A DNA stretch of 64,000 nt from Microbulbifer halophilus (GCF_026183675.1 NZ_JAPIVK010000005.1:62001-126000), one strand, 5' to 3'; shown: positions 16,796-26,104, counted from the stretch's first letter. A program made the numbers and translations. The notes: generated by a model not told the origin, from the sequence alone.

Positions 16796-16812
16796 TTTGC
16801 AGGCGGGGTGAA

Positions 16813-17601
16813 TCAGCCAAAGACCACCATACTCTGCCGGCTCAGCGCTACCGGCACGCCGCCCGGCCCCCACACGCGGCAGGACTGGTTGGTGTAGCCG
16901 TCCCGCGCCGCCAGCATACGGGCGTCGATGCGCCAGCCCTGCAGGGGCAGGGCGGCGAAGTCGTCGGTGAGGAATTCCAGCATCCAGGTGAGTGAGCTGC
17001 CGGCGGATATCTCTTTCAGCATGGACAGGGCCACCGGCGGCGGGAAGTCGGCGAGGGCGATGGCGTGCAGTTCGGAGGCCTGTTCGGAGGAGTCCTTGAA
17101 GTCCACCTCGATGACGGTTTCCGGCAGCTCGCTGCCGCTGAACGGCAGGCCGCCGCGCAGCCAGCGCGGGGTGAAGTGCTGCATGAAGGCCGGGGAGAGA
17201 TCGGGTATAAAGGGAAGCTCTTCCGCCTCGCTGTTATCGACGGGGGGTTGTTCCGGGGCGAGCCGTATTGTGGACTGGCGGCCGGCGCCGAAAACGCCGA
17301 TAGCGGTCATCAGGGTTTCGTTCCCCTGGACCAGACTTGCCTCCAGGTGGCGGGTATTCTTGCCACTGCGCAGGATCCGTGCCTGCGCAGATACCTCTCC
17401 CGCGGGCACTGGCGCCATGAATGTCACCTGCAGGGTGCGCAGTGGCAGTTCCGCCTCCACCAACCCGCGCATGGCGTAAACGGCCAGGGCGGCCTGCAGG
17501 CCGCCGAACAGACTGCGGCCCTGCAGCCAGTCGTCCGATACCTGCAGCCGGCTGGAACCTTCTTCGTGGGTTGCGGATTGCAATAATTCAGTAAAAAGCA
17601 T
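16813..17601 (-). CDS. Acyl-CoA thioesterase (TesB-like, double hotdog)
   Basis: 262 residues from the ATG at 17601 with AGGA upstream. An N-terminal hotdog (residues about 1-110) has LQVSDDWLQGRSLFGGLQAALAVYAMRG, TLQVTFMAPVPAGEVSAQARILRSGKNTRHLEASLVQG; a second hotdog ends with GWRIDARMLAARDGYTNQSCRVWGPGGVPVALSRQSMVVFG, the usual end of TesB-type or 'thioesterase family' proteins. It should cleave acyl-CoA to free acid and CoA in the cytoplasm; chain-length preference is unknown. An open frame continues upstream but belongs to another frame of the MFS gene. Confidence 0.85.
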   Translation of the reverse strand: MLFTELLQSATHEEGSSRLQVSDDWLQGRSLFGGLQAALAVYAMRGLVEAELPLRTLQVTFMAPVPAGEVSAQARILRSGKNTRHLEASLVQGNETLMTAIGVFGAGRQSTIRLAPEQPPVDNSEAEELPFIPDLSPAFMQHFTPRWLRGGLPFSGSELPETVIEVDFKDSSEQASELHAIALADFPPPVALSMLKEISAGSSLTWMLEFLTDDFAALPLQGWRIDARMLAARDGYTNQSCRVWGPGGVPVALSRQSMVVFG

Positions 17602-17729
17602 GGCGCCGAATCCTGTGCATGAAATAAATCCCCTCTGCGGGCTCCTGCAGCCGGGATCGACAGATGCTAGCAGACCGGTAGCGGGCCGGGATTGACGGAT
17701 TGTGCCGGCAGTCTTGCCCCGCGGGAAGT

Positions 17730-18971
17730 TCAATCGTGTTCGCGCACCCGCGACAGCAACAGCCCGCCGGCCACAAATAGCACGATCAGTGCCAGCATGG
17801 AATAGCGTATGCCGAACCAGGTGCCAAAGAGCCCGAACAGTGGTGGGCCTATGAGCGCGGCGAACTTTCCCATCAGGTTGTAAAAGCCGAAGAACTCGCC
17901 GCTGCGCCCGGCGGGAATCAGGCGGGCGTAGAAGGACCGGCTCAGGGACTGCACACCGCCCTGCACCAGTCCGATCAGTACCGCAATGGTAAAAAACTCC
18001 CAGGGTGAGCGGATAAAAGTGCCCCAGATACAGACCAGCAGGTAGACCGCCAGCCCCAGGTAGATACCGCGCCGGGGCCCGATGCGCTCGCCCAGGTGGC
18101 CGAAGGCAATGGCGGCGGGGAAGCCGACGAACTGCACCAGCAGCAGCGCCAGGATCAGGTTCGAACGCTCGAACCCCAACGCGCGGCCGTAGGCTACGGC
18201 CATGCGGATCACGGTCCCCACGCCGTCGATATACAGCCAGTAGGCGAGCAGGAAAACGGCGATAGTGCGGTGGTGGCGCAGTCGGCGCAGGGTCTGCCAG
18301 ACCTGGCCGATACTGTCCCGCCACAGGGAGCCGCCGGCAGTTTCCCGCAGTCGGCCAGGCTCCGGTACAAAGAGCAGCAGTGGCAGCGAGAAGACCGCCC
18401 ACCAGATGGCGGTGAGCGTGAAGGCGCCCAGCGCGGCCTCGGTGCTGTCCGACAGGCCGAACAGCTCCGGCCTGAGCGCTGCAGCGACGCAGACGAGATA
18501 CAGCAGACCGCCGCCCAGATAGCCGAGACCGAAACCCAGCCCGGACACCGAGTGCCAGCGCGCCGGCGGTGCGACCTGGACTAGCAGGGCGTCGTACAGC
18601 AGATTGGCCCCCAGGAAACCGAGGCTGGCGCAGACAAACAACAGCGACGCCGTTAGCCAGGCGCCCTCCGGCACAATGGTGAGCGCGGCGGTGGCGGCCA
18701 TGCCGGGTACGGCGAACAGGAAGAGGATGCGCTTGTGGGCGCCGGCGGCGTCCGCCAGGGCGCCCAGCAGCGGCGCGCTCAGCACCAGGACCAGCGAGGC
18801 GGCGGCGTTGGCCCAGCCGAGGCGCAGGTTGGCGATCTCTGCCGGGGCGCCGGCATTCCAGAAGTCCTGGAACAGCAGCGGGAAGAACCCCGCCAGCACC
18901 ACGGTGGCGAAGGCAGAATTGGCCCAGTCGTAAAAGGCCCAGCTCCAGACGGTGCGCCGGCTGCGGTTCAC
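17730..18971 (-). CDS. MFS transporter, UMF1 family
   Basis: 413 residues, about twelve transmembrane segments. The opening RTVWSWAFYDWANSAFATVVLAGFFPLLF is the signature of the UMF1 (Atg22/BtlA-like) branch of the major facilitator superfamily, repeated in GGVQSLSRSFYARLIPAGRSGEFFGFYNLMGKFAALIGP near residue 345. Family members are proposed effluxers of amino acids or other small solutes; the substrate here is not known. It is followed on the same strand by the thioesterase gene, about 130 bp away, so co-transcription is possible. Confidence 0.85.
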   Translation of the reverse strand: MNRSRRTVWSWAFYDWANSAFATVVLAGFFPLLFQDFWNAGAPAEIANLRLGWANAAASLVLVLSAPLLGALADAAGAHKRILFLFAVPGMAATAALTIVPEGAWLTASLLFVCASLGFLGANLLYDALLVQVAPPARWHSVSGLGFGLGYLGGGLLYLVCVAAALRPELFGLSDSTEAALGAFTLTAIWWAVFSLPLLLFVPEPGRLRETAGGSLWRDSIGQVWQTLRRLRHHRTIAVFLLAYWLYIDGVGTVIRMAVAYGRALGFERSNLILALLLVQFVGFPAAIAFGHLGERIGPRRGIYLGLAVYLLVCIWGTFIRSPWEFFTIAVLIGLVQGGVQSLSRSFYARLIPAGRSGEFFGFYNLMGKFAALIGPPLFGLFGTWFGIRYSMLALIVLFVAGGLLLSRVREHD

Positions 18972-19135
18972 GGTTCAGGCCGCCGGGTGCGGCTTGGTTG
19001 CGGGGCTGAAATCGTCATTCAAAACAAGGCACCGGGCACACGACACCCGGGGAAAATACCGGTTTGCAAATCGAGGTGACTCTAAAAATAGCAGCCCGGG
19101 CGGGAAGGAGCTGCGCCACGGTCGGGGGGGCGGGA

Positions 19136-19169
19136 ACAAAAACGCCGCCTGCCCGAAGGCAGGCGGCGT
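19136..19169 (-). terminator. Strong intrinsic terminator of the LPMO gene
   Basis: On the minus strand ACGCCGCCTGCC, loop TTCG, GGCAGGCGGCGT is followed by TTTTTG. A 12-bp GC stem with a stable tetraloop and a U-run, about 90 bases after the LPMO stop. The rest of 18972-19257 shows no gene. Confidence 0.85.
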
Positions 19170-19257
19170 ACGGGAGCGGGTTTCCCCGAAAGGACAGTCT
19201 GGACTGAATGACACCGTGCCGGCGTCATTCAGTTCTGACCATTTATACCGCTGTTTT

Positions 19258-20388
19258 TCAGTTACAGATGTCCCCGGTTATCTCCGGTACCTGAACATCG
19301 CTGCCGCCTTTGTCACCCTTCAGGCCGAAGGAGACAGTCTGGCCGGCACCGATGGTGTCGTTCCAGCCCACGCCGGTGGCCGAATAGGGATTGGTACCGC
19401 TGACCGCCGCATTCCAGGAGCTGCTGACAGAGCTGCCATCGGTGTATTCCCAATTGATATCCCAGCCGTCCACTGCGCTGCTGCCGGTGTTGGTCAGTCG
19501 GATTTCTGCAGTGAAACCGGAGTTCCACTCGTTGGAAACCACATATTCACAGGCAACGCCGCCGGAACCGCCGCTCGAGCTGCTGCTGGACGAGCTGGAA
19601 GACGAACTGCTGGAGGAGGAACTGCTGGACGAACTGCTACTGGAGGAGCTGCTCGAAGAAGAACTGCTCGACGAAGAGCTGCTGGATGAGGAAGACGAGC
19701 TGGAGCCGGTGCCCCCGCCGTCAAACTGCGCATCGATACAGCCGTGAAAGCGCTCGTCGGTGAAGTAGTTGCGGCCCCATTCGCCGTAAATGATATGGCG
19801 GCCGGAGCGCTCCGGAATTTCACAGGAGGTGTGGAACAGGTTCGCGCTTTTTTCCGCAACCACCGCGGGGTTTCCGTCGGGATTGGTGTCGTCGTAATTC
19901 AGTACGCAGAAGGGCTCCGCCTCGAAATCGCTCCAGGACAGGCTACCGCCCACCTGGTATTCGAATCCGGGACGGGTGATCCAGTACTTGAACTCCTCGG
20001 TATCATCCCAGTGCGGCCCCCAGCTGATGTTCCAGGTAATCGTCTGGGTACCGGAGTCCATGTCGGTGGTGGGCCAGTCCAACTGGTAATCCCACGGCGA
20101 GGGACCGCCACTCCAGGTCTCACTGTCGAACCCGCAGACATTGGTGCTGGTTCCTTCCGACTTGCCGCGTGTGTGGGTGAGTACGCTCATGAACTGGTAC
20201 ATACCGTTGGCGTCGATTTCCGCCGCCTCCACACAGGCGGGGGTGGTCGCCTGGTCGGCCTTTTCGTTCAGGCCGCAGTGGGCGTTGCGGGACGGGGGCT
20301 CGACCATCAGGCCGTGGCCGAATGCCACTCCCCCGGAAAGGGCCAGTACAAGCCCGGGAATAATGTATTTGAGGGATCTGATTTTCAT
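19258..20388 (-). CDS. AA10 lytic polysaccharide monooxygenase with polyserine linker and CBM2
   Basis: 376 residues from the third of three stacked start codons (GTG ATG ATG); AGGAA is best spaced for 20388. Signal peptide cleavage before His25 leaves the N-terminal copper-brace histidine (H-GLMVEPPSRNAHC). The second copper His is His126 in WGPHWDD. The AA10 domain runs to about residue 222 (ERFHGCIDAQFDGGG), then about 45 consecutive serines, then a CBM2 from ACEYVVSNEW to the end (GWDINWEYTDGSSV, GVGWNDTIGAGQTVSFG). It oxidatively cleaves crystalline chitin or cellulose outside the cell. The linker is coded by mixed serine codons, not by one repeated codon. Confidence 0.95.
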   Translation of the reverse strand: MKIRSLKYIIPGLVLALSGGVAFGHGLMVEPPSRNAHCGLNEKADQATTPACVEAAEIDANGMYQFMSVLTHTRGKSEGTSTNVCGFDSETWSGGPSPWDYQLDWPTTDMDSGTQTITWNISWGPHWDDTEEFKYWITRPGFEYQVGGSLSWSDFEAEPFCVLNYDDTNPDGNPAVVAEKSANLFHTSCEIPERSGRHIIYGEWGRNYFTDERFHGCIDAQFDGGGTGSSSSSSSSSSSSSSSSSSSSSSSSSSSSSSSSSSSSSSSSSSSSGGSGGVACEYVVSNEWNSGFTAEIRLTNTGSSAVDGWDINWEYTDGSSVSSSWNAAVSGTNPYSATGVGWNDTIGAGQTVSFGLKGDKGGSDVQVPEITGDICN

Positions 20389-20430
20389 CATCACGTTCCT
20401 TAGTCAATTTATTATTTTGACCGAAGCTGA

Positions 20431-20450
20431 GTTTCACCGCGTAGTGAAAC
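20431..20450. promoter_or_regulatory. Dyad upstream of the LPMO gene
   Basis: GTTTCAC, six-base spacer, GTGAAAC lies 43-62 bases before the LPMO start. The symmetry and position fit a repressor or activator site; the protein is unknown. Confidence 0.4.
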
Positions 20451-20987
20451 GGTTTTATGGATGGACCAGAGGTCGGTGCATCCTCGGTGTATCTGCATTG
20501 CCCGCCCGGATAGACGGCATCCGCCTGCGGGCGCGCGCTGGCTACAGATACAGTTCCGCCTGTTATGAGCCAGAAAAACAGCGGCTCTTATTGGTTTTTG
20601 TGCGGATTGGCATGCCCGGCGCAAGTGCCGGGTGGGGTGGTGAGAGCTTGTGAACTATTGAAACTTATTTTGTTATCGGCTGCCGCGAATCGGGGATTCC
20701 GGTGCAACCGTTTTTATTATCGGCGATCCCCGCGGGCTATGGGCGCTTGCCGGTAACGGCGCACTGCGATGGATCGCTGTCTGTATCGCGCCGAGACTAG
20801 CGGGGCATCCGCAGAGATTCGAGGGCATTGGGCGCCAAATCTGAATGTATCCGGAAGATTGAGAACCGGTACGCGCGCGGGTTACATCACCGGTTGCCAA
20901 AATTTCCGGTCCGGCAGGTGGCCTTCCCGATCGCGACACCGGGGCGGCAAGACACAGGGTGGCCTGGCAAATGAGCCGCGCGCCGGA
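20451..20987. other. Gene-free spacer between LPMO and second siderophore receptor
   Basis: About 540 bp with no frame showing recognisable protein similarity or a good ribosome site. It holds a short CCCGGC/GCCGGG hairpin at about 20616-20633 and the upstream region of the LPMO. I see no terminator of the usual form after the receptor gene. Confidence 0.5.
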
Positions 20988-23147
20988 TCAGAAGTTATAA
21001 CTGAATCTCAGGGTCGCATTGCGCGGTTTGCCGTAGTTGTACTGGTTGTAATAGCCGGCATTGAGATAGTTGTAATACGTCTCGTCGAGGGCGTTTTCCA
21101 CGTTCATCTGCAGGTACATATTGCTGCTGAGATCATAGCGCGCCATCAGGTTTACCAGGGAGAAGGCATCCTGCTCCAGATGGTTGCCCGAACCCTCCGC
21201 GTAGAAGCCGGACTGCCAATTGACCCCGCCGCCGACGCTCAGCGCCGGCAGGCTGTCGACGAACTGATAGGTGGTGAACAGTTTGAACTGCCTGCGCGGG
21301 GAGGTGGTGTTGACTTCCCTGCCTTGCGCATCTTCCGCTTCGAACCGGGAGTAGCCGGCGGAGATATCCCAGCCGTTGCCGATGCGCCCGATCACTTCGG
21401 CCTCGAAGCCGTCGCTGACCGTACCCTGGGCCGCGTAGTAGGCGGAGTCCTGCTCCGGGGTGGGCACAAACTCCGGGTCGGCGACGGCCAGGTTGTCCTG
21501 TTCGACGCGGAACAGGGCGATGGAAGTCTGCAGGCGGTCGTTGAGGAAACGGCTCTTCAGGCCCACTTCGGTGTTGGTGCCCGTCAGCGGATCCAGGTAG
21601 TCACCGCTGGCATCCTTGTTGTTCTGCGGGGTAAAGATTTCCGTGTAGCTGGCGTATACCCGGTGCCCGGCCGTCAGGTCGTAGAGGGCGCCGAAATAGG
21701 GGATCACCACGTCGTCGTCGCCGTAATTGCTGACGTCGCCGTAGTAGGTGCGCCGGCGATCCCAGCTGGCAACGCGGCCGCCGGCGATCACCTTGAGGTG
21801 GTCGCTCAACGACAGGCGGGTGGAAGCGTAGTAGCCGGTCTGGGAAGTTTCGTTGTCGTCGCGGACCGTGGCCGCCTCGGTCCAGTCGGGTTCCGGCAGG
21901 TCGCCCCACTGGTAGTAATTGCCCACCGCCACGGAGTCCCAGCCGGTATTGCCGCCCAGCGGATCCGGATCCCGGGTGCTGGTATCGCCCCGCTGTTCGC
22001 TGTGCAGGGCGCCGGTGACAAATTCGTGCTGTCGCCCGAACAGTTGGTAATCCCCCTTCAGCTGCAGGTCGTAGCTGTCCTGCTCGGTGGCACCGGAAGA
22101 GCGGTAGCGCTGGGCGTAGAGGCCCTCGCCGGTCTCTTTATCCAGCGCGCCGCTGAGCAGCACGAGGCGGGATGCCTTGTCGTAGGCCAGGTGGTTGTAG
22201 TTGATTTTCAGGTCCCAGCCGTTGTCGAACACATGGTTGATGCTGGCGAAGTGGTTTTCGCTGGTGGTTTCCCAGCGGGTCCAGTCCAGGCCGGTGGTCC
22301 TGGAGACGTCCCAGTCAGTTGCGGTGCCGTCGGAATAGAGTGCCGGCAGGGCGCCCCAGGTTGCGCCGCGCGGGTTCCTGTTCTGGTAGTGGCCGCCCAC
22401 CCGCAGCAGGGTGTTGGGGGTGAGGTCGCCTTCGATCACGCCGTAGAAAACGTTCTGCTGCTCCGAGAAATTATCCAGGTGGGATTCGCTGTCCAGGTAG
22501 CGGGCAACCATACGCGCCCTGACGGTGCCGGATTCGTTCAGGCCGCCGGCGATATCCGCGGTGGTCTGGGTTTTGCCCCAGCGGCCCAGGTCCACGTCCA
22601 TATAGCCGGCCAGGTCCGTGTGGTCCGCTTTCTTGCGCACCAGGTTGATGGACGCGGACGGGTCGCCGACACCGGTGAGCAGGCCGGTGGCGCCGCGCAC
22701 AAATTCCACCCGCTCGTAGATGGAGACATCGGCGGAGGTCTCACCGGAATCCCCGGCCAGGGACCAGGACAGCGGCACGCCGTCGATCTGGTAATTGCTG
22801 ATATCGAACCCCCGGGACTGGAGGGAGTTGCGGACATTGTCCAGCTGCGAGGAGGAGATGCCGACGGCGTTGTTCACCGTCTCGACAATGTTGCTGAGGT
22901 TCTGGTCCTTGATCCGCTCGGCGGTCAGCACTGTGACGGACTGCGGGGTTTCCCGCAGGGTCAGGCCCAGGCCGGTGGCGGTATCGATGGATTCGTCGAC
23001 GGTGTATTTCCCGGTCACGGTGACGGTTTCGATAGCCTGCTGTGACTGCTCCGGCCCTTTGTGAGTCTTTTCATCGGCGGCGAGGGCGGGCAGGGCGCCC
23101 GATGCCAGTGCAACTGCGGTGGCCAGGGTGCAAAAACGAGCACTCAT
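20988..23147 (-). CDS. TonB-dependent siderophore receptor (FhuE/FpvA-like), second copy
   Basis: 719 residues from ATG 23147; an ATG five codons upstream (23162) inside the Fur box is an alternative. Signal peptide ends near GALPALAAD. Plug domain: TATGLGLTLRETPQSVTVLTAERI, LSNIVETVNNAVGI, SRGFDISNYQIDGVPL, YERVEFVRGATGLLTGVGDPSASINLVRKK. The barrel ends in a terminal Phe (NATLRFSYNF). It is a paralogue of the receptor at 8960, with the same layout but diverged loops. Transcribed divergently from the PepSY membrane protein; both face Fur-box-like sites, so the pair is likely an iron-starvation unit. Confidence 0.9.
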   Translation of the reverse strand: MSARFCTLATAVALASGALPALAADEKTHKGPEQSQQAIETVTVTGKYTVDESIDTATGLGLTLRETPQSVTVLTAERIKDQNLSNIVETVNNAVGISSSQLDNVRNSLQSRGFDISNYQIDGVPLSWSLAGDSGETSADVSIYERVEFVRGATGLLTGVGDPSASINLVRKKADHTDLAGYMDVDLGRWGKTQTTADIAGGLNESGTVRARMVARYLDSESHLDNFSEQQNVFYGVIEGDLTPNTLLRVGGHYQNRNPRGATWGALPALYSDGTATDWDVSRTTGLDWTRWETTSENHFASINHVFDNGWDLKINYNHLAYDKASRLVLLSGALDKETGEGLYAQRYRSSGATEQDSYDLQLKGDYQLFGRQHEFVTGALHSEQRGDTSTRDPDPLGGNTGWDSVAVGNYYQWGDLPEPDWTEAATVRDDNETSQTGYYASTRLSLSDHLKVIAGGRVASWDRRRTYYGDVSNYGDDDVVIPYFGALYDLTAGHRVYASYTEIFTPQNNKDASGDYLDPLTGTNTEVGLKSRFLNDRLQTSIALFRVEQDNLAVADPEFVPTPEQDSAYYAAQGTVSDGFEAEVIGRIGNGWDISAGYSRFEAEDAQGREVNTTSPRRQFKLFTTYQFVDSLPALSVGGGVNWQSGFYAEGSGNHLEQDAFSLVNLMARYDLSSNMYLQMNVENALDETYYNYLNAGYYNQYNYGKPRNATLRFSYNF

Positions 23148-23166
23148 GATAATCGTTCTCATTATC
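23148..23166 (-). promoter_or_regulatory. Fur box at the start of the second siderophore receptor
   Basis: GATAATCGTTCTCATTATC (plus strand) matches the 19-bp Fur consensus at 15 or more positions and touches the start codon of the receptor. Confidence 0.85.
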
Positions 23167-23340
23167 GTTTTGTGGGTGGTGCGAAAGCTAGCACAGGAGC
23201 CAGGCCTTTGCACTACCCGGTGGGGCACCTTCTTCAGGCGGCTCGGGTAACGGTCGGGCGGGTATTTCCTCTGGTTTGGTTGAATCCTGAACGGTCCGGT
23301 GTGAAGCGGTGGGAAGATCGATGGGGTCGCTTTATTAAAT

Positions 23341-23359
23341 GCAAATGAGAATCTATTGT
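23341..23359 (+). promoter_or_regulatory. Fur-box-like site upstream of the PepSY gene
   Basis: GCAAATGAGAATCTATTGT matches about 12 of 19 Fur consensus positions and lies about 110 bases before the start at 23471. It could also serve the divergent receptor promoter. Confidence 0.55.
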
Positions 23360-23470
23360 GGTAACTTTCGCATCTTTTCGGGCCCTGGCCGGGCAGCGCT
23401 GCTTCTCCGACAGGGAGACGGCTCTGGCGGTCGGTTACCGACAGTTCTCTTTCGGCGAATACAGACATAC

Positions 23471-24598
23471 ATGAATAAATTCCTGTTCAAGCTGCACAGC
23501 TGGATGGCGCTTGTCGCCTTTGTGCCGCTGCTGGTCATCTGCGTGACCGGCAGTATCCTGGTCTTCAAGCACGAGATAGATGCCCTGCTGATCGAGGACC
23601 GGGTGCGGGTGGACCCGGCGGGGCGCGAGCGCATGAACCTGGACGCGCTGGCAGACTCGGTAAACAGCCACTTCCCCGGTTACGAGATCGTCGGCTGGGT
23701 GCTGTTCCAGGATCGCGGCCGCGCCGACCTGGTCTACACCATGGAGCGCGGCACCAGCGAGTGGACCTACGCGCTGCTGAATCAGTACACCGGCGAGCCG
23801 TTGCGCCCGCCCATGAGCACCACACACCACCTGACCGACTGGCTGCTGGAACTGCATTACACCCTGTTAATGGACGACACGGGCCTGTTGATCAGCAGTA
23901 TTTTCTCCATCCTGCTGTGCCTGCTGGGAATCTCCGGTTTCATCCTCTACCGGAAGTTCTGGAAGAACTTTTTTACCCTGCGCTGGAACGCGCGGTTGAT
24001 TGTCTATTTTTCCGACCTGCACAAGATGACGGGTATCATCGCCGCGCCGGTCCTGCTGATCCTCGGCTTTACCGGTGCCTGGTGGAATATCGAGCATTTC
24101 GCCCACGAGATGGAACACCACGCCGAAGGCGCCGAGCACTACAAAATGGCCGGGCGCCTGTACAACGATGATCTCTCCCTACAGGAACTGATGACCGATG
24201 CCGGTCGCCAACTGGACGATTTCGAGACCACCTACATCTCCTTTCCCTGGGAACCGGATACCAACTTCACCTTCTGGGGGGATGTGCACAGTAACAATCC
24301 GTTGCTGGACGAATACGCCAGCATGGTGACCTACAACGCCCGGAGCGGTGAGCATATGTCGAGCTACGATATTCGCGAGGCCACCCTGGGTGCCGCCATC
24401 GTGGCCAGCTACCGCCGCCTGCACTTCGGCAACTTCGCCGGTCTGGCGAGCAAGGTGATCTGGTGTGTGGCGGGGTTATCGCCGCTGTTGCTGTCGGTGA
24501 CCGGCATCTATATCTGGAACCGGCGCCGCAGCAAGCGCCGGGCCGCGCGGGAGAAGCGCCGGGCGAAGACGGTGCAACTGGCCGGGGCTGGCGCCTGA
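23471..24598 (+). CDS. PepSY-associated TM protein, iron-uptake type (PiuB-like)
   Basis: 375 residues. The start MNKFLFKLHSWMALVAFVPLLVICVTGSILVFKHEID is the standard N-terminus of PepSY_TM proteins, with a His in helix 1. Further helices: LLISSIFSILLCLLGISGFILY (about 140-165), MTGIIAAPVLLILGFTGAWWNIEH (about 185-210) and VIWCVAGLSPLLLSVTGIYIWNRRRSKRR near the end. Members are inner-membrane proteins next to TonB receptors and are thought to reduce or release iron from siderophores in the periplasm. The ribosome site is weak. Context and a Fur-like site support a role with the divergent receptor. Confidence 0.85.
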   Translation: MNKFLFKLHSWMALVAFVPLLVICVTGSILVFKHEIDALLIEDRVRVDPAGRERMNLDALADSVNSHFPGYEIVGWVLFQDRGRADLVYTMERGTSEWTYALLNQYTGEPLRPPMSTTHHLTDWLLELHYTLLMDDTGLLISSIFSILLCLLGISGFILYRKFWKNFFTLRWNARLIVYFSDLHKMTGIIAAPVLLILGFTGAWWNIEHFAHEMEHHAEGAEHYKMAGRLYNDDLSLQELMTDAGRQLDDFETTYISFPWEPDTNFTFWGDVHSNNPLLDEYASMVTYNARSGEHMSSYDIREATLGAAIVASYRRLHFGNFAGLASKVIWCVAGLSPLLLSVTGIYIWNRRRSKRRAAREKRRAKTVQLAGAGA

Positions 24599-24695
24599 CG
24601 GCAAATGTCTTCCCTGTGGCCGGGGCGGGCCTGCATTCGCGTCCGGGGAATGGACGTGAAAGTGGCCGCGTTTTCCCGGGCAGATCGCGGCCCCT

Positions 24696-25340
24696 TCAGG
24701 CGCCATAGAAAATGGCGACGATCAGCCCGGTTATAAAGACGCCCGCCAATATTAGAAGCGCGGTGACGGGCAGTGTCAGATTGAACATCAGGGCGAGGGT
24801 CCCGATGAACAGCGTGCCCCCAACTGTTAAGAGGCCGGCGATCTTTGCCCTGTCGTAAAGGGCGGCCCGCCGTTGCGCGCCGGGCGGGGTGCCGTGTATT
24901 CGCTGCCAATCGAACCAGTGCCCCCAGGCAGACTCGCAGAAGCGGTTGAATGCATCCAGATCGTGCTTACCCTGCTGGACGATCAGCGTCGCCCTGCCGG
25001 GCCGGTGCAGGGTAAGGAAACTCTGGTAGCGCATCTGATCGATCTCGGAGAACGGCACCCACCCGTGCCGCCCGAAGCGCAGCCCTCCGGCGTCTACGGA
25101 AACACTCTGGCGCATCGGCTGAAGTAACATCGCAAGCACGCCCGGCAGCACCATTCCCAGGCCGCCTACCAGGAAACACAGCCAGATGGGCAGCTGCTGC
25201 CGCTCGACCAGCGATAGCATCTGCCAGCCCGCCAGCGGACCTACCAGCAGAAAACCCAGAATCCCGGACAATTGATGCCAGCGGGTTCCCACACTGGCGT
25301 GGGGCAGGGCCGTGTTGGTGGGGTTCTTCGGTGTCGTCAT
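24696..25340 (-). CDS. Membrane protein of unknown function with PH-like soluble segment
   Basis: 214 residues from ATG 25340. Two hydrophobic hairpins flank a soluble segment: LSGILGFLLVGPLAGWQML and IWLCFLVGGLGMVLPGVLAMLL near the N-terminus, then VDAGGLRFGRHGWVPFSEIDQMRYQSFLTLHRPGRATLIV (about residues 85-125, resembling bacterial PH-like domains), and GLLTVGGTLFIGTLALMF plus ALLILAGVFITGLIVAIFYGA at the C-terminus. No enzyme motif. I cannot name a family. Confidence 0.6.
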   Translation of the reverse strand: MTTPKNPTNTALPHASVGTRWHQLSGILGFLLVGPLAGWQMLSLVERQQLPIWLCFLVGGLGMVLPGVLAMLLQPMRQSVSVDAGGLRFGRHGWVPFSEIDQMRYQSFLTLHRPGRATLIVQQGKHDLDAFNRFCESAWGHWFDWQRIHGTPPGAQRRAALYDRAKIAGLLTVGGTLFIGTLALMFNLTLPVTALLILAGVFITGLIVAIFYGA

Positions 25341-25592
25341 ATCTGAAATCCACTGGAGAAGCTTTTCACAGCTTTTATGTCTCGTATTCCGGAAGGTCGG
25401 GTGGCCCCTCTGCCAGCCGATCACTGCACGGCGGGCGATTCTGGAGGAGGCGACGGGGGAGGGCAAGTGGCCTGGACGGCCGGACGCGGCAGTAGGGTTG
25501 TTCAAAGATGGTTTGTGCCAGGTGTGGGGATAAACGAAAAAGGCCCGTCAAATGCCGAGCCTCCTGTAACTTTCTGCTTGCGGCTGGATAGA

Positions 25593-25677
25593 TTGGGATG
25601 GGCCAGAGAAGCAAAAGCCCCGAAAACACTGGGCTTTCGAGGCTTCTGTGGTCCGTCTGAGATGGCGGGAGTCGAAA
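25593..25677. other. Left attachment region of the ssrA element (duplicate ssrA 3' end and terminator)
   Basis: The 18-bp core at 25660-25677 (GAGATGGCGGGAGTCGAA) repeats exactly at 36139-36156, inside the T-arm and acceptor stem of ssrA. The 65 bases before it duplicate the ssrA terminator region at 36057-36125 with only a few differences. This is the far end of the element inserted in ssrA. It lacks the CCA-end stretch present in the intact gene. Confidence 0.85.
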
Positions 25678-25730
25678 AGAATTTCTAAGTGATTGATTTA
25701 CATTAACTATTTTTCGATTCTTAATCGAAA

Positions 25731-25752
25731 CCCGTCACAAAACCCGTCCAAC
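25731..25752. other. Putative integrase arm sites
   Basis: ACCCGTCA (25731-25738) and ACCCGTCCAA (25743-25752) stand in direct repeat just inside the left att core. Near the integrase end the same motif appears as AACCCGTCCAA reversed at about 36032-36042 and as CCGTCCA at 36001. Placement on both sides of the element fits arm-type binding sites of a tyrosine recombinase. Confidence 0.5.
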
Positions 25753-26104
25753 TGATTAAGCTGCCTTGATAAAGCTGCGGGGAGTATATTTCTCCGTCAC
25801 GCGCCCGTGACGGCTGTGTAGACGACCCCGTGTCTACAAATGCGTCTGGTGACGGGGTGGTTGACGGCAGCGGCGAGATCGGCGGATACTGAAGCTGCCG
25901 TGGCAAAATCTGCGGCCGGGATTGGTCCCCCGAACTTCACAGGCGCACAACTCGCGCTCGCGAGTTTTTTTGTGCTCGCTCATCTATGGTGGGCGATTTG
26001 GGGCCGCTTCGGCGGGCCGTTCCTGTGACGGTAGGACCAACCTCGAATCGCCCGCCTCCATTCAGCGGTACCGGTGGGGGCCTCCATCCAATAAGGAGCC
26101 CAGC
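25753..26104. other. Non-coding left end of the element, with one hairpin terminator
   Basis: About 350 bp without a convincing gene. It contains TGTAGAC ... GTCTACA (25817-25838) and, at 25949-25972, AACTCGCG-CT-CGCGAGTT followed by seven T residues, which has the form of a plus-strand intrinsic terminator. What transcript it would end is not clear; a small RNA beginning near 25800 is possible. Confidence 0.45.

Noticed and set aside
16813-18402. 529-residue reading of the thioesterase extending into the MFS gene
   Set aside because: The first 265 residues are an out-of-frame shadow of the MFS transporter; the thioesterase fold begins at the ATG at 17601.
20565-20756. Small frames in the gap between LPMO and second receptor
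   Set aside because: No ribosome sites, no similarity and overlapping frames on both strands.
25840-26028. 62-residue frame with one hydrophobic helix (possible holin-like protein)
   Set aside because: The helix is coded across a terminator-form hairpin and T-run, no ribosome site precedes it, and the better-supported gene pair starts just after.
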